In this document: positions 49,101 to 60,115 of the stretch, piece by piece
Numbering within the stretch: position 1 is the stretch's first letter
Layout of the letters: each line of letters opens with the position of its first letter
From: Diplolepis rosae
Taxonomy: Eukaryota; Arthropoda; Insecta; Hymenoptera; Diplolepididae
Length of the DNA: 64,000 nt
Reading direction: 5' to 3'
NCBI GenBank assembly: GCA_030998225.1
Contig: JAPYXD010000522.1
Span: 1,984,001 to 2,048,000 of the forward strand
The notes under the pieces: generated by a model
Seen by the model: only the letters and a program-made list of their open reading frames with translations
Databases searched by the model: none
What the model was told of the DNA's origin: nothing
Translations under genes and position numbers: made by a program

Positions 49101-52100
49101 GTATGACAATTTTATATAACAAAACATTCTCATCGTATAAAAAGGTATTGGTCTTATGTGGAAAATCACTTTCGCAATTTTCATCAAATCTGTACGTTTT
49201 GGGAACCCGGGAGTCTTTCTGTCTGTTCATCTGTCTGTCTATCTGTCGTAGTAGTAGTAATAGTGGGTCGTATACTCGATAACTCTAAATAGAATTATCG
49301 GATTGATTTCAGCTATGTCAAACATAATCGAACCCGAAAAAGTAAAGAAAAGTTCGTTAGGCAGCCACATCCGACTAAAATTGTCAAAATAGGAATATTT
49401 TTGGTGTTTTTGAAAAAATTCAAAATTTCAATACAGGGTTCTGATACTTCTCATAAATCTCTACTAATTTTTTTAATAACATTTTTTGATAAAACTAAAA
49501 TTAGGAAAGTTACAGTATTGTCACTTCCCGCGACTCTACCGCCACAAGTAACAAGCAGATTAAGAAACCAATAAAGGGATCAAGACAGCATTACAGCGAG
49601 TCTGATTTTATCGACGCAAGGTATAGACAAATCTACAGATCAATAGGATGATCAATATGAAATTACCATGTGTCGTTATAATACCCACACATGATAACAA
49701 ATCAACTGACCCAGAGAGAAAGTGAATGAAGCCCTACAATACCAACACACTACCGTCACAACAGGCGACTTGTAATAGCATGTGACTTGTAATAACATCC
49801 GACTGGTCATAACATGTTACTCGTCATACTTGACCTTTCAAAGTTCTATAAAAAGCGAAAGTTCCAAGAGAATTCAGTCCAGTACCATCATCTCTACACC
49901 GCGAGTTCAGTTAGTTAGTCAACGTCCGCATTCTACAATGTAACCAACGCGAGTCCAGTGCCATCGAATCTATACCGCGACTGTAATCCAGTCAGTCTAG
50001 TCCAGCTGCACCAGATTTCTACCGCTACTCAACACAAATTCTAACTCGACGCTGAGTTCAACGACTCTTGAAAGTGAAGGGAAATCGCCTTCCAAATTCT
50101 CTCGCAACTGGAATCGAAGAATCAACTAGATCAACCGTCTAGATTACGAATTTACTATACAATAGCAACTATCTCAAGATTACAAGTTACACTCAACTGA
50201 CCACATTCGCTTACTGGACTCAATTGATCATCAACCAATTCAAACTCAGGGTAACTATAAGGGTATTTCTAATTTCGATTCTATTTTACATTTCCATGGT
50301 GCTTACCCGATATAATTTTAATTGTCAATAAATATATTTTATATATCTAACCCTTCTCAATCACTGACTATTCCTCATCCCTTAGAGAAGATGCTTCCGA
50401 TCCTTACATAAAACGAGGAGATCTTTTAAGAAGAGAAATGTTACGTTTCTGACGTAACAGTATGTTAAATCTTGAAAAAAGTAAATATCTAAATTTCATT
50501 TTTCAGTTAAATTTTACGAAATACGGCAAAAAATTTATTATACAAAATTGTTTACTACATAAATGTCTACAAGTTTGAACAGAAAAATTTTATCATAAGA
50601 TTTATATTCTTCTCTTTAATTTAAAAAAATACTATTGAAAATACAAAATTCAATTTTTTAACAATAATATGTAGCATAAGAAAAAAACGTGAGTTTGCAA
50701 TATTGTTCGTTTCAATAAGATCTACAAATTTTGTCTGACATATTTTCTGACAAAACGTATATTTTTCATTTTAATTGCAAGAAACACGATTAAAATCCAA
50801 AAATACCATTATTTAAACAAAGCATGTGACATATGAAAAAACCTTTAAGAAAGAAAATTATTTGCATAAATGAGTTCTGCAAATTCTCAGTAGGGTATTT
50901 TTTGACAAGATGTATATTTTATGTTGTGGTTTTGAAAAAACCCTATTGAAAATAAAAAATTCAATTTTTTAACCAAAATATGTGAGATACAAAATAAGCT
51001 TTAAAATAAAAAATCTTTTGCTCAAAAACAGTCTACGCATTTTTGCCTTTTTGAGTTATGTGGAAAAAGATCAATTTTTTTATTCATGTAATTTATTAGA
51101 AAGTTACAGAAATGTATACAGAAAATCAATCGCGAAGCACGTGTGTCATGATGAAAAAGTGTTCCTTAATACTGATAAAGCCTCTTAAGTAAATTAAATT
51201 TCTTTTTTCATTTGAAATAAAAAAATTTAGAAACTTTGTGAAAATGTAATTCACATATACAATATTATAAAATTGACTTGAACACAGTATCAAAATACAA
51301 GAAATAAACTTTTATGTATGTGAAAAATATAAAGAGTATTTTGGAGCATTGAGGGGGTGTTCTCATCGAACGGTTTCAGAGAATCGATTTTTTTTTTTAA
51401 TTTTTTCAAAGATGAGGGATCTAAGAACGATTCAAAGATGTACGACTTGTTTTACTATGGCAATTACGTCAAAAAAATTAAACTCAGTTTGTCGCTTTTT
51501 TTTATTGGAAACTTTAAACGCGTTTTTCTCAAAACCACTTTTTCCAAACTTGTTCCCACGATTTCTAAGAAACTAGTAGACGGATTTTGATAAACTTTTT
51601 TTTAAATGTGTGGAAATGTACTCGCTATCATCTGACGGACGTTTTTTATAACATTTTTGTTTCTAAAAATTGTTTATAACAAATGTTTAATGAATTTTGA
51701 AAGATGAAAAAAAGGTGAAAAAAACGATTTTTTTTTCTATAGCCCGCCATTTTAAAAATTGTTATGATGAAAAAAAAGCTTCTGTCAGACGATAACTACA
51801 CTACCATAGATTAAGAAAAGCATTTACTCTTGTGTTACAGACCAGCCATTTTTGAAATTTGGTGGGAACCATCAACCAACTTTTTTTGTAAGGCCTATGT
51901 TCGCAAGGGTGCAGTGGCCAAAACGTGCAAATTTTTCCATACAAGTTTCCTGAATTTTGTAGCCTAAGGGCTGATAAAACTTTTAAAAGAAACCGCATTA
52001 AAAAATCAATTATAGTTTTCTCACAGTCAAATTCCAAAAAACACTTCGAAATAGGGCCAATCCGTGAGAACACCCCCTTAAAACTGAATCTAAATTTTGT

Positions 52101-55100
52101 AGACTGATTCCAGTCATACGTGAGTTTTAAATATCATTGCAAATAAAAAAATATTAATAAAATTAGAATAATTAATCAATTAAAAATTAGTTCTTTTATA
52201 ATTTAAAAAATTTGTACAAAATTCAATATGCACTAAATATGTTTTATTTAAGACATCCTTGTTATGTACACTTAACACCACCTATTTTGCGAGCGATAAG
52301 TTCCTGTTTATAGAAGTCAGGGCTATCATCATTATTCCCCTGAAATCAGGGTCTTAATGAATAATAATTGTCGTAATGCCCGGAATGAATCGACCAGTAT
52401 CCGACGCGCAAAATTTAAACTCTCAACTTATCCCTGCAATGTCCAAAGTGGTACGAGAGAGAAAATGGAGGTTCGAGCAGCAGAGAACTGAAGTTCACCT
52501 GGCGTAGTGCTGAAAATGCTTAATTTGAATGGAAATTAATAAAACGGGATTATCGAGAATAATTTGCTGTTTTTTAGTTTCCTGGTCACTTTTTATAGAA
52601 GAATGGCAATCGCCATGCCTTTTAAAAATTGTTGATAACGCAAACACCCAAGAGAGGAAAGTGTCCGTTGCCTTTTTTTGATTGCTTTAAAAATTTATTT
52701 ACTATCTCAAGAATGTATCTCCAAAGTTTTAAACCCAAGAGAAAGTTTTAAGGGAGTTACTCACCTACCCGCCTAGTCAAAACAGGGTTAAACACGCAGG
52801 TTGACTACAGTAGTACTTGATCTGGCAACGTCGCATCTTGTTTTTTCGTGAGCGCACAGGTGTACAGTGGCACATATGGTCACGTCAGTACCTAAGAAAT
52901 GTTTCTCAGACATGAAATTATACAATGAATTAAAAAGCTGTACATCCGTCCAAATGACGAAAAGAATGATTATCTCTGACATCACGGTAGCTATGGTTAT
53001 CGATGCATACAAAGAACATGGTTTTGATGGATTATCTGGTTTGTTTAGTGCTGATAAAAACGGGAAAATTCGTGTGACAAATAAAAGGAAGGTTAAAAAT
53101 AAAATCTGCGATTATCTGAAAACAAAATACTAATTTGCTTTAGTTTATTTGGTATATATTTATTGTATATGAATCAAATATTCTAAATAATAATTAATGA
53201 ACGATTGTGATGATAATAGATATGTATTGAAAAATTGTTATATCGATTCAAGACTGTGAAAATAAGAAAAGTTTAGTATGTCATTGAGAAAGATTTTACG
53301 TACTACGTATTATGATATGTATGTAAATAAAGTTGTTTGTATGTACTTCATTAGTTTATTTATCATACGAGTAATTAATATGTTATATTTCATTTATTAA
53401 AAACATGATTTTCATAACAAATTTTAATCACCACCACGAGCTGCTGAATAGATAAAACGCATACATTTCAAATTTCGCGCACATAACCTACGAATGCGAC
53501 GTTACCACATACCCAACCAAAGATCAAAATCACAGCAATTTCCAATCTTCATCGTAATTTTTATTACTTTTAGAACCCACCTTTGAATGTTATTAAAGTT
53601 AATAACTATTCCTGAACATCTTATTTTTCTACTGTTCAAATCCCGTTATGATCCGTTCGTCAGTTGAAAAGATATCAATGATAATACACGATAACCTCCG
53701 CGATTTCTCATAAGAGCCCATGTTGAATCAACTAGAGAGGCGCAAAATAGAAATATGAATATCTCACTAAAAAACCCACCTCAGACCTTGAAATTTCGTA
53801 CGGATAATTTTTAAACTATATTCTAACGCTCTGCAAAGTTTAAGATTTTTCTGTTCGTTAATTCTTCATCCTGTGTAACTCCCTTAAAGGTCTCTAAGAA
53901 ATTACCAAAGTAATGTGCTCCAAAGGTACCGAGAGCAGGTAAACGAGCGCGCCCCCTTTCCGGACATTACCTTTTAATTTTTTCGCCAAACAAGTTTGCC
54001 GATTTGCTTTTTGAATAACAGGTGTCACTCTCGTGACATTCCATTTCTAGGTTATGCTGCATATATTGATTTTCTTACCACATATATCATATTGGTAATG
54101 GGATTAGCGCTTAATTGAGTTCCATTAGTTAATTTCACTTCTGATAAATGATTTTTAGAGCATTTGAAGAGTCTTGGAGAATAGACATAAGGAGACCAAA
54201 CTAATGTAACTGAAAATAAGCATCTTTTTGTCGGAAGTACATTGATTGAGTACGGGAATTGTACCTTTTCCATGTACTTCCGACAAAAACGTGCTCAACT
54301 TTTGTGAACTTCATGCATAAGAGATTGGTCTCCTTATGTCTATTCTCTATGAGAAGAGTAATGCAATTATTATTTCAAACATTTTAATCGAGGGGGACTC
54401 AAGCTGTTAATTATGAATAATTCCGATCCTGAACCTCACACATTAATACTTACGCCTTTCGTACTATTCTTTATTATTATATCTATTATGCTACACGGAG
54501 AAACTCTTCATTGCAAAATTTAGTATTATTATATTTATTTTTACTAAAAGTCATTAGGAAACGAGGATATAACGTCACTTTTTTAGAAATTACTATTTTG
54601 AATATTAAACTATGGAGTTACTAATAATATTGGAGAAAATGGTGATATAATTGTACTTATGCCTAAAAACAAAAGCAAATTTTATTACTTGAAATAGTAA
54701 AATCGTAATCGACACATCGAACGAATTATATTGAAGTAAACCCAATAAATGTTTCATTAATTGCTAAAAAAGAATGTTAAGTTTACAAAAGACAATAGCA
54801 AAGTCACATCTTCTGTCTAACCGAATTACCATAGTCTTTTGGAGATAGTGGAACCATATTTATAAATTTTCCTATCGAAAATAGGAAATAATTGCACCTC
54901 CATGATATAAAAAAATCAGTCATTCGTAAATTTTACCATAGTTCTTATTAGATTTTGTGAGCTACATGGAGAGAGTATTTATAAACATAGTTACATATTT
55001 ACATACACATACACGTATATATATATATCAATAAAAATAATAAACATGCCAATGCACGCTCAAATACTAATTCACCGCAACTTAACCTAACTGCACAACG

Positions 55101-56589
55101 CACACATTCATAAAGGCATCGCAGTGATATGTCAATATTGGCAATTACAATGTAGCAACTTCATTATATACTGAACTGTGGAAATTTTTACGATTTGTGG
55201 GGAAAAGCTCGGTAGTTTCTCTACTAGAAAAAATCGTAAGTTAGAAAGGCGCCATATTCAAATGTAAAAAAATCTGCCCGCTTCGCGGGCACATTCTCAT
55301 CACGCGCTTCGCTCGCAAGTTTTTTCGTATCTCGTATAATTTAACTGGAAAATGGAATTTTGATATTGACTTTTTTCGAATTTGAATATGCTGTAACATT
55401 TCTAATTTTGATTTAATCAAAAAACGTTATCAAGATAATTTTTAAAGATTTATGAGCACTATCTAAAACCAGTATTAAAATTTTTGATTTTTTCAAAAAA
55501 TTATTTTCAGAAACACAAAAGTAGTGCTCAATCCCTCAATTTTGATTGGATGTGGCTGGTTAACGAACTTGTCCTTACTTTTTCGGCTCCGATAAAGTGT
55601 ACCAAAGCTCAATTCAATCTGATAATTCTATCGAGAGTTATGCCGCACACGACCTACTACAGACAGACAGACAGACATACACTTTCGTAAAAATCCTTTT
55701 TTCTGACTCAGGGGGTCTCAAAACGTAAAGATTTGATGAAAATTTCGAAAGTCATTTTTCACATAAAACCAATACCTTCTCATCCATGATGAGAATGTAA
55801 AAAATATATTACTATATCGGCTACCGACAAATAATCATAACGAGCACATGGAGCGATTCTCGGCTAATATCAGAAACGTTCGGCGTGTCTGACGTTACTC
55901 GGCAGTAAATTTAATATTTCCAATGGGAATTTTGAGAACGTACTATTCCAATATATAATGTATTTGATTGCAAAGTATTCAAGTCTTTCTCTCTTCATTG
56001 TTCATTACTATTGACAATGCTAATTTCTCTAAACTATTTTGCAATTTATATTATTCAAAAGACCAATTCTTGCATAGATAGTTTTACTTTTTATTTATAT
56101 AGGTATCACTTATTTCTAGTTTCAATTTGCCATCAAAGATATTAATCTTTGCAACTCTCAATGGTAATTTAGAAAGTTGCACTATATTTACAATTGGTTC
56201 AGAAAATGTATTTCCTCCTACCGCTATGGTAAATAAAACTAGTTTTTTTACTATATCCTCGCTTCCTACTGACTTTTGGTAATAATAAATATAATAATAC
56301 TAGATTTTACAATGAAAAGTTTCTCCGTGTATTCTTTAAGTGGGGATATGCTTGGGCATGCACCAGGCAGAGAGTTTGAACAAAAAACAGACTCCACAAA
56401 TTACTTTTATGTCATTAACCAAATTTTTCTTTAATAACAAAAAATGCTCAGCAAACTCATTTTGTTGTGAATATTAAATTTATTTCTTACACATTATATT
56501 TTCGTATGTAAAAAGAGCTTACCATCTATACCAAGGGGAAAAGTGGCAGCCATAATCAAACACAGAACAACAGCGCGCAGGCACTTCAT
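37113..56589 (-). CDS. Secreted protein, gene copy B (9 exons, 262 aa)
   Basis: Paralogue of copy A with identical exon lengths and phases. Exons: 56,523-56,589; 54,079-54,140; 52,282-52,339; 44,927-45,058; 44,081-44,214; 43,848-43,968; 38,042-38,128; 37,455-37,543; 37,113-37,151. All splice sites are GT/AG and the frame is open for 262 residues. Compared with A there are 33 nucleotide differences in 789: 26 replacement and 7 silent by my count, giving 25 amino-acid changes. Exon 3 is identical and exon 8 has six changes, all replacements. Signal peptide begins [20 protein letters not shown]. Intron 3 hosts two Tc1/mariner relics and a solo LTR. Intron 4 is only 712 bp because it lacks the foldback present in A. 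It is likely functional; the function is unknown. Confidence 0.82.
37597..37966. mobile_element. Foldback in intron 7 of gene B
   Basis: Counterpart of 5,548-5,970, about 50 bp shorter. Left end CCCTGCCGAAAGC, right end CTTTCGCCAGGG. The backbone just left of it has lost about 145 bp relative to unit A. Confidence 0.72.
39024..39560. mobile_element. tRNA-like inverted-dimer insertion, gene B copy
   Basis: Same 537-bp insertion as at 7,081, with the same 13-bp duplication AATATTAACTAAT (39,011-39,023 and 39,561-39,573). It therefore predates the A/B duplication. The left-arm sequence GGAATCGAACCTCC and right-arm GGAGGTTCGATTCC are both retained. Confidence 0.65.
41118..42401 (-). mobile_element. 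Mariner (cecropia-type) in intron 6, gene B, inactivated
   Basis: Orthologous insertion to 9,175-10,460, so it was in place before duplication. TA-flanked, about 1,284 bp, with the same [27 protein letters not shown] and [10 protein letters not shown] stretches and the same class of disruptions, including an additional stop after the NW/GN segment (after QKQGN). Confidence 0.92.
42779..43694. mobile_element. TTAA-flanked MITE in intron 6, gene B
   Basis: Same element as 10,838-11,838, flanked by TTAA and about 85 bp shorter. It sits about 150 bp before exon 6, as in gene A. Confidence 0.72.
45172..46074 (-). mobile_element. DUF4817-type Tc1/mariner relic 1 (intron 3, gene B)
   Basis: 903 bp, ends AAGGGTTTCCCAATA and complement, TA on both sides; gene A shows the empty site (ACTAATAGTTAAT near 18,676). 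The minus strand codes from 45,962 for [35 protein letters not shown] and [20 protein letters not shown]. This is the helix-turn-helix N-terminus of insect Tc1/mariner-like transposases. The frame then joins a truncated tail and the DDE catalytic domain is deleted. Confidence 0.85.
46682..47668 (+). mobile_element. DUF4817-type Tc1/mariner relic 2 (intron 3, gene B)
   Basis: 987 bp, ends AAGGGTTTTCCAATAGGGAC and complement, TA on both sides. Plus-strand start [16 protein letters not shown] at 46,794, followed by a stop. A later frame holds [33 protein letters not shown] and [14 protein letters not shown], matching the catalytic region of the family, up to a stop near 47,562. Internal deletion, frameshifts and stops make it inactive. 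It is a separate element from relic 1. Confidence 0.85.
49125..51158 (+). mobile_element. CATTCTCATC repeat, gene B copy, split by solo LTR
   Basis: Matches the gene A copy (22,570-23,665) and 58,711-59,793. Starts CATTCTCATCGTATAAAAAG and ends near CGCGAAGCACGTGTGTCATG. Interrupted at 49,519-50,459 by an LTR. Confidence 0.62.
49519..50459 (+). mobile_element. Solo LTR, 941 bp, 4-bp TSD
   Basis: Starts TGTCACTTCCCGCGAC, ends TTCTGACGTAACA, flanked by GTAT (49,515-49,518 and 50,460-50,463); gene A lacks it. Promoter-like TATAAAAA at 49,847-49,854 and AATAAA at 50,327-50,332 give a plus-strand U3-R-U5 order. A 4-bp duplication suggests Ty3/gypsy. A related LTR lies at 63,160-64,000. Confidence 0.8.
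51353..52077. mobile_element. TTAA-type MITE (GGGGGTGTTCTCA ends), gene B
   Basis: Orthologous to 23,859-24,565. Left flank TTGA, right flank TTAA; ends GGGGGTGTTCTCATCG and GTGAGAACACCCCC. Predates the A/B duplication. Confidence 0.7.
52375..53930. other. B-only insertion around TTAA element, intron 2 gene B
   Basis: Replaces the A-only GC-richer segment between exons 3 and 2. Starts ATTGTCGTAATGCCCGG. I cannot define its outer ends. It hosts the TTAA-flanked element at 52,752-53,883. Confidence 0.4.
52752..53883 (+). mobile_element. TTAA-flanked element with 88-codon ORF
   Basis: Short inverted ends GGGAGTTACTCA and TGTAACTCCC with TTAA at 52,748-52,751 and 53,884-53,887. The plus-strand ORF at 52,867-53,133 starts [20 protein letters not shown] and ends [19 protein letters not shown]. 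It is lysine-rich and does not look like piggyBac transposase. I do not recognise it; it may be a fragment of the element's own or a captured protein. Confidence 0.5.
54173..54351. mobile_element. P-element-like MITE, internally deleted, intron 1 gene B
   Basis: Same insertion as 25,526-25,931 shortened to 179 bp. Ends CTTGGAGAATAGACATAAGG and complement, flanks TGAAGAGT and AGAAGAGT. Confidence 0.66.
54494..56329. mobile_element. 1.8-kb TIR element, TA target, intron 1 gene B
   Basis: Ends CACGGAGAAACTCTTCATTG and CAATGAAAAGTTTCTCCGTG (inverted), flanked by TA; gene A has the uninterrupted site (near 26,068-26,080). Subterminal TTTAGTATTATTATATTTATT-like arms pair. Contains a nested CATTCTCATC repeat (55,292-55,797). 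No transposase. Confidence 0.72.
55292..55797 (-). mobile_element. CATTCTCATC repeat, short copy
   Basis: CATTCTCATCACGCGCTTCG at one end and CATGATGAGAATG at the other, with a GACAGACAGACA tract at about 55,661-55,674. An internally deleted relative of 58,711-59,793. CCCGCTTCGCGGG hairpin sequence lies just outside its left end. Confidence 0.62.
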
Positions 56590-56625
56590 TTTCACAATCT
56601 GATGAAATCGACAATTTTCGTTACG

Positions 56626-56633
56626 CTTTTATA
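56626..56633 (-). promoter_or_regulatory. TATA box of gene B
   Basis: Minus-strand TATAAAAG at the same distance (36 bp) from the ATG at 56,589 as in gene A. The surrounding 70 bp are almost identical, so both copies probably keep a working core promoter. Confidence 0.7.
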
Positions 56634-57138
56634 GATATTAACACTATGTTGTAATTCGCTTCAAATATTTTATCACACTTAGAATTTTTAAGCACGAAAA
56701 GACATGCGTATCACTACTGGACAAATATAGGGCCATATATTATACTTGTTTTTCATAAAAAAGTAAACACATTTTATGATTCCTTGAAAAAGTAAGCATA
56801 GAAGGAACTCGTACCTTGAAATTATAGAACAAAGCTACAAATGAGAATAATAAATTTGTTTTTCATTCTTTTGGAAAAACAAAATATAATGTACTGCACT
56901 ATTTTTTATATCTGTATTCATAATTAAACTATTATATATCAACTACCTTTCATTACATTTGCTGTCTGAATATAATTCTATTGATTGTAATTGCAACATA
57001 GTTGAAATCTATAAGTCATCCAAATTACTTTAAAATCGTTGAAAAATTCCTTATTCAAGCAATTTTATTTTTATTGGAGCTTCTTTATATCGTCTATTTT
57101 ACAATTTCAGAATGAAGAGTTTTTACAATACTTTTATA

Positions 57139-57766
57139 CACTGAGAGAAAGTATTAGTCGTGTTTACCCATCTTTCTTTGTGAAAAAGGGTCACCAGTAT
57201 ACTTTTTTACTCTGTATCATCTAAAAATCTTAGTCCTTACAACTAGACGGAACGTGTTAATTAGAAACTGATGAATTTTTTCATCCATACATGATTGAAA
57301 TAGTAATTCCAACTTTGGAAAAAATGTTAAAATTATCATTCAATCTATTTTATTTCGGTTAAAGTCGATAGAAACTTTCTTGGGTTAGAATTATTTAGGA
57401 GAAAAACTTTTTGAATTATTGTTTTTCAAAATGTATCAAAGGTTGATAATTGTTGACATTTTTATCATCACAAACGATTCAAAACAGTTGATAAACAGGT
57501 AAAGTCTAACTCGCCTGTACACTTATTTCTTGAAGTTTACTATTATCAAAGATTTATAATTACACGAAATATTGCATATTGAAATGAAATGTTTACATTT
57601 CTCAAACTACTTGAATTTGATCAATTTTACAAAAAAAAATTTGTCGCATACTTAGTTCCATCGACTTTTAAGTATTGGTAAGTTTTACAAAATTTTTGGT
57701 ACCGCTTACTAAAAATATATAGTTGTGACCTTTTAGTCAGCACGACTAATAGGATTTCTCTCAGTG
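57139..57766. mobile_element. CACTGAGAG element, unit C, deleted version
   Basis: Same TA-flanked element and site as 424-1,740 but 628 bp. The deletion removed the left half of the nested TTAA MITE, leaving CGGAACGTGTTAAT. Confidence 0.7.
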
Positions 57767-58710
57767 TACAAAAGTTACATGTTTGTTAGAGCTCAATACA
57801 TTTATGTAAACTTTTTGACGATTCAATGTTCATAAAAGTGAGCAAATTTAGTATTTTGGAGCATTAAAACTGAATCTAAAGTTTTTAGGCTTATTTCAGT
57901 CACACGTGAGTTTTAAAAATCATTGGAAACCAAAAATATTAATAAAATTTCAATAGTTAATTGAATAAAAATAAGATCTTTCATAATTTAAAGTATTTTT
58001 ACAAATATATTATGCATATATATTATGCACAAAATATATTCAATTTACTTCATTAAACTATGGGTACTCTGGATTCTTTGCGTCTCCATCAGAAGAGTAT
58101 TCGTATTTACTCATACAAGAAATACTTTTCAAACTTTCAACAAGCACTTATTCATTCATCGCACTCTTCAAATTGTATATTTTTTTTATAGTAGACGGCG
58201 AGCCATGCGTAACGGGACGGATAGGTACAATAGGACACATAAGCTTAGATTTTAAGAAGAGATGGATTTAAATGAATCGAACGGCATTCAAAATGTTCAA
58301 CGAATCAATTCATATGAATGCTGAACCAATTACGTTTCTTTCATAATTCTAGTTAACGCGTTTAATTGAATGGAAGTTGCTTTATTTCAATCTAACCCAC
58401 TGTTCAATACGAATGAAAGCGTCAAAATAAATATTCAACTTATTTGTATCCTTATTCTACGTTAAAATTAACATTTTCAATGCTAAAAAATAAAATGATT
58501 GTATATTTTCATTACCTTTTAAGGGGCACAACTAGTTTAAAATTTTGAAAATTTCGATTTTTTTTACATTTTTTAAGAGCCCAGCAGGCGCTTTTCGAAG
58601 AAAATGAAGGTGAATTGTATGGGCCTGGAATAGAAGATTAATCAATTATCACAAATATTAATCATAAATATATCTGCATGATTTAAAAACATTCGATGCA
58701 ATACTTTTTA
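57767..58710. other. Unit C intergenic DNA, no gene seen
   Basis: Begins with sequence shared with 1,741-2,019 and the empty Tigger site (AATTTACTTCATT near 58,045), then unit-specific AT-rich DNA. Short ORFs here are not supported. Confidence 0.5.
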
Positions 58711-58826
58711 CATTCTCATCATGGATGAGAAGGTATTGGTTTTATGTGAAAAATGACTTTCGAAATTTTCATCAAATCTTTACGTTTTGAGACCCCCTGA
58801 GTCAGAAAAAAGGGTTTTTACGAAAG

Positions 58827-58861
<35 letters not shown>

Positions 58862-59793
58862 AGGTCGTGTGCGGCATAACTCTCGATAGAATTATCAGAT
58901 TGAATTGAGCTTTGGCACACTTTATCGGAGCCGAAAAAGTAAGGACAAGTTCGTTAATCAGCCACATCCAATCAAAATTGAGGGATTGAGCACTACTTTT
59001 GTGTTTTTGAAAATAATTTTTTGAAAAAATCAAAAATTCCAATCCTGGTTTTTGATAGTGCTCATAAATATCTAAAAATTATCCAGATAACATTTTTTGA
59101 TTAAATCAAAAATTCGAAAAAAGTCAATATCAAAATTCCATTTTCCAGTTAAATTATACGAGATACGAAAAAACGTTATGATACAATATTATTGAATACA
59201 TAAAGTCCTACAAATTTGAATTGTAACATTTTTTCATAAGATGCATATTTTTCTTTTTAATTCAAAAAAAAATATTGAATATCCAAAATTCAATTTTTTA
59301 ACAATAATATTCGAAATACGAAAAAAACGTAAGAATACAAAGTTGTTCGTTTTGAAAAGATCTACAAATTTTGTCTGACGAAGTTTCTGATAAAACAAAT
59401 ATTTTTCGTTTCAATTCCAAAAAATGCGATTAAAATTCAAAAATTCCATTTTTTAGACAAAATATGTGAGATACAAAAAAAACTTTTAGATGAAAAATTG
59501 TTTATCTAAATAAGCTCTACACATTCTTATCGAGAAATTTCTCGACAGGATGTATTATTTTAATTTTGTGATTTTTAATATTACAAAAATTCGATTTTTT
59601 TCACCAAAATGTGTGAGATGCGAAATAGGCGTTGTTCTGCAAAATCGTTTCCTTAAATAAAGTCTACGATTGTTTTTCCTTTTTGAGATATTTGGAAGAA
59701 AATAAATTTATCAGTAATCATGTAATTTATTAAAAAGTTACAAAAATGCATACAGAAAATCGAGCGCGAAGCGCGAGTGTCATGATGAGAATG
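58711..59793 (+). mobile_element. CATTCTCATCATG repeat, longest intact copy
   Basis: 1,083 bp bounded by CATTCTCATCATG and CATGATGAGAATG. Contains a TGTC microsatellite (about 58,829-58,862), a GTAGGTCGTGTGCGGCATAA block and a terminal GAGCGCGAAGCGCGAG hairpin. No transposase. Five or more relatives occur in the window. Class unknown. Confidence 0.68.
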
Positions 59794-59969
59794 TGTTCCT
59801 TAAGGCCGATAGAGCCTTAAATAATTGAATTTCCTGTTTCACTTAAACTGAAAAAGAAACTTAGTGAATTTGAGAAAATGACTAATTTACATCATCTTTA
59901 ATATCATTAAATTGCTTTGAGCTTCAGTATTAAATTATAAGAAATAAACTTAAACTTATGCAAAGAGCA

Positions 59970-60115
59970 CAAGACCGAGCGCGAAGCGCGAGGTCCAGGA
60001 AGAACGGAGCGCGAAGCGCGACGATCAAATCGCGCGCCCTAGGCGCGCTCAAATTTGCGAGCGAAACGAGCTGCGCGCAAAGCGCGCGATGAGAATGTGC
60101 CCGCGAAGCGGGCAG
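59970..60115. repeat. Cluster of GCGAAGC mini-hairpins
   Basis: GC-rich island in AT-rich DNA holding GAGCGCGAAGCGCGAG twice, then GCGCGCAAAGCGCGC and CCCGCGAAGCGGG. Each is a short stem closed by a GAA or AAA loop. It follows the CATTCTCATCATG repeat and ends next to another ATGAGAATGTG terminus, so it is probably the tail of a second, truncated copy. Confidence 0.6.

Larger units (their letters stand above)
26457..56716. repeat. Tandem segmental duplication, unit B
   Basis: Second unit of the array, about 30.3 kb, colinear with unit A. It contains gene B and these B-only insertions: a block of about 8 kb at 27,953-35,900, a nested hAT-like MITE, two DUF4817-type Tc1/mariner relics, a 941-bp solo LTR, a TTAA-flanked element and a 1.8-kb TA-flanked element. 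Single-copy backbone stretches are only a few per cent different from unit A by eye, so the duplication is fairly recent. Confidence 0.93.
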
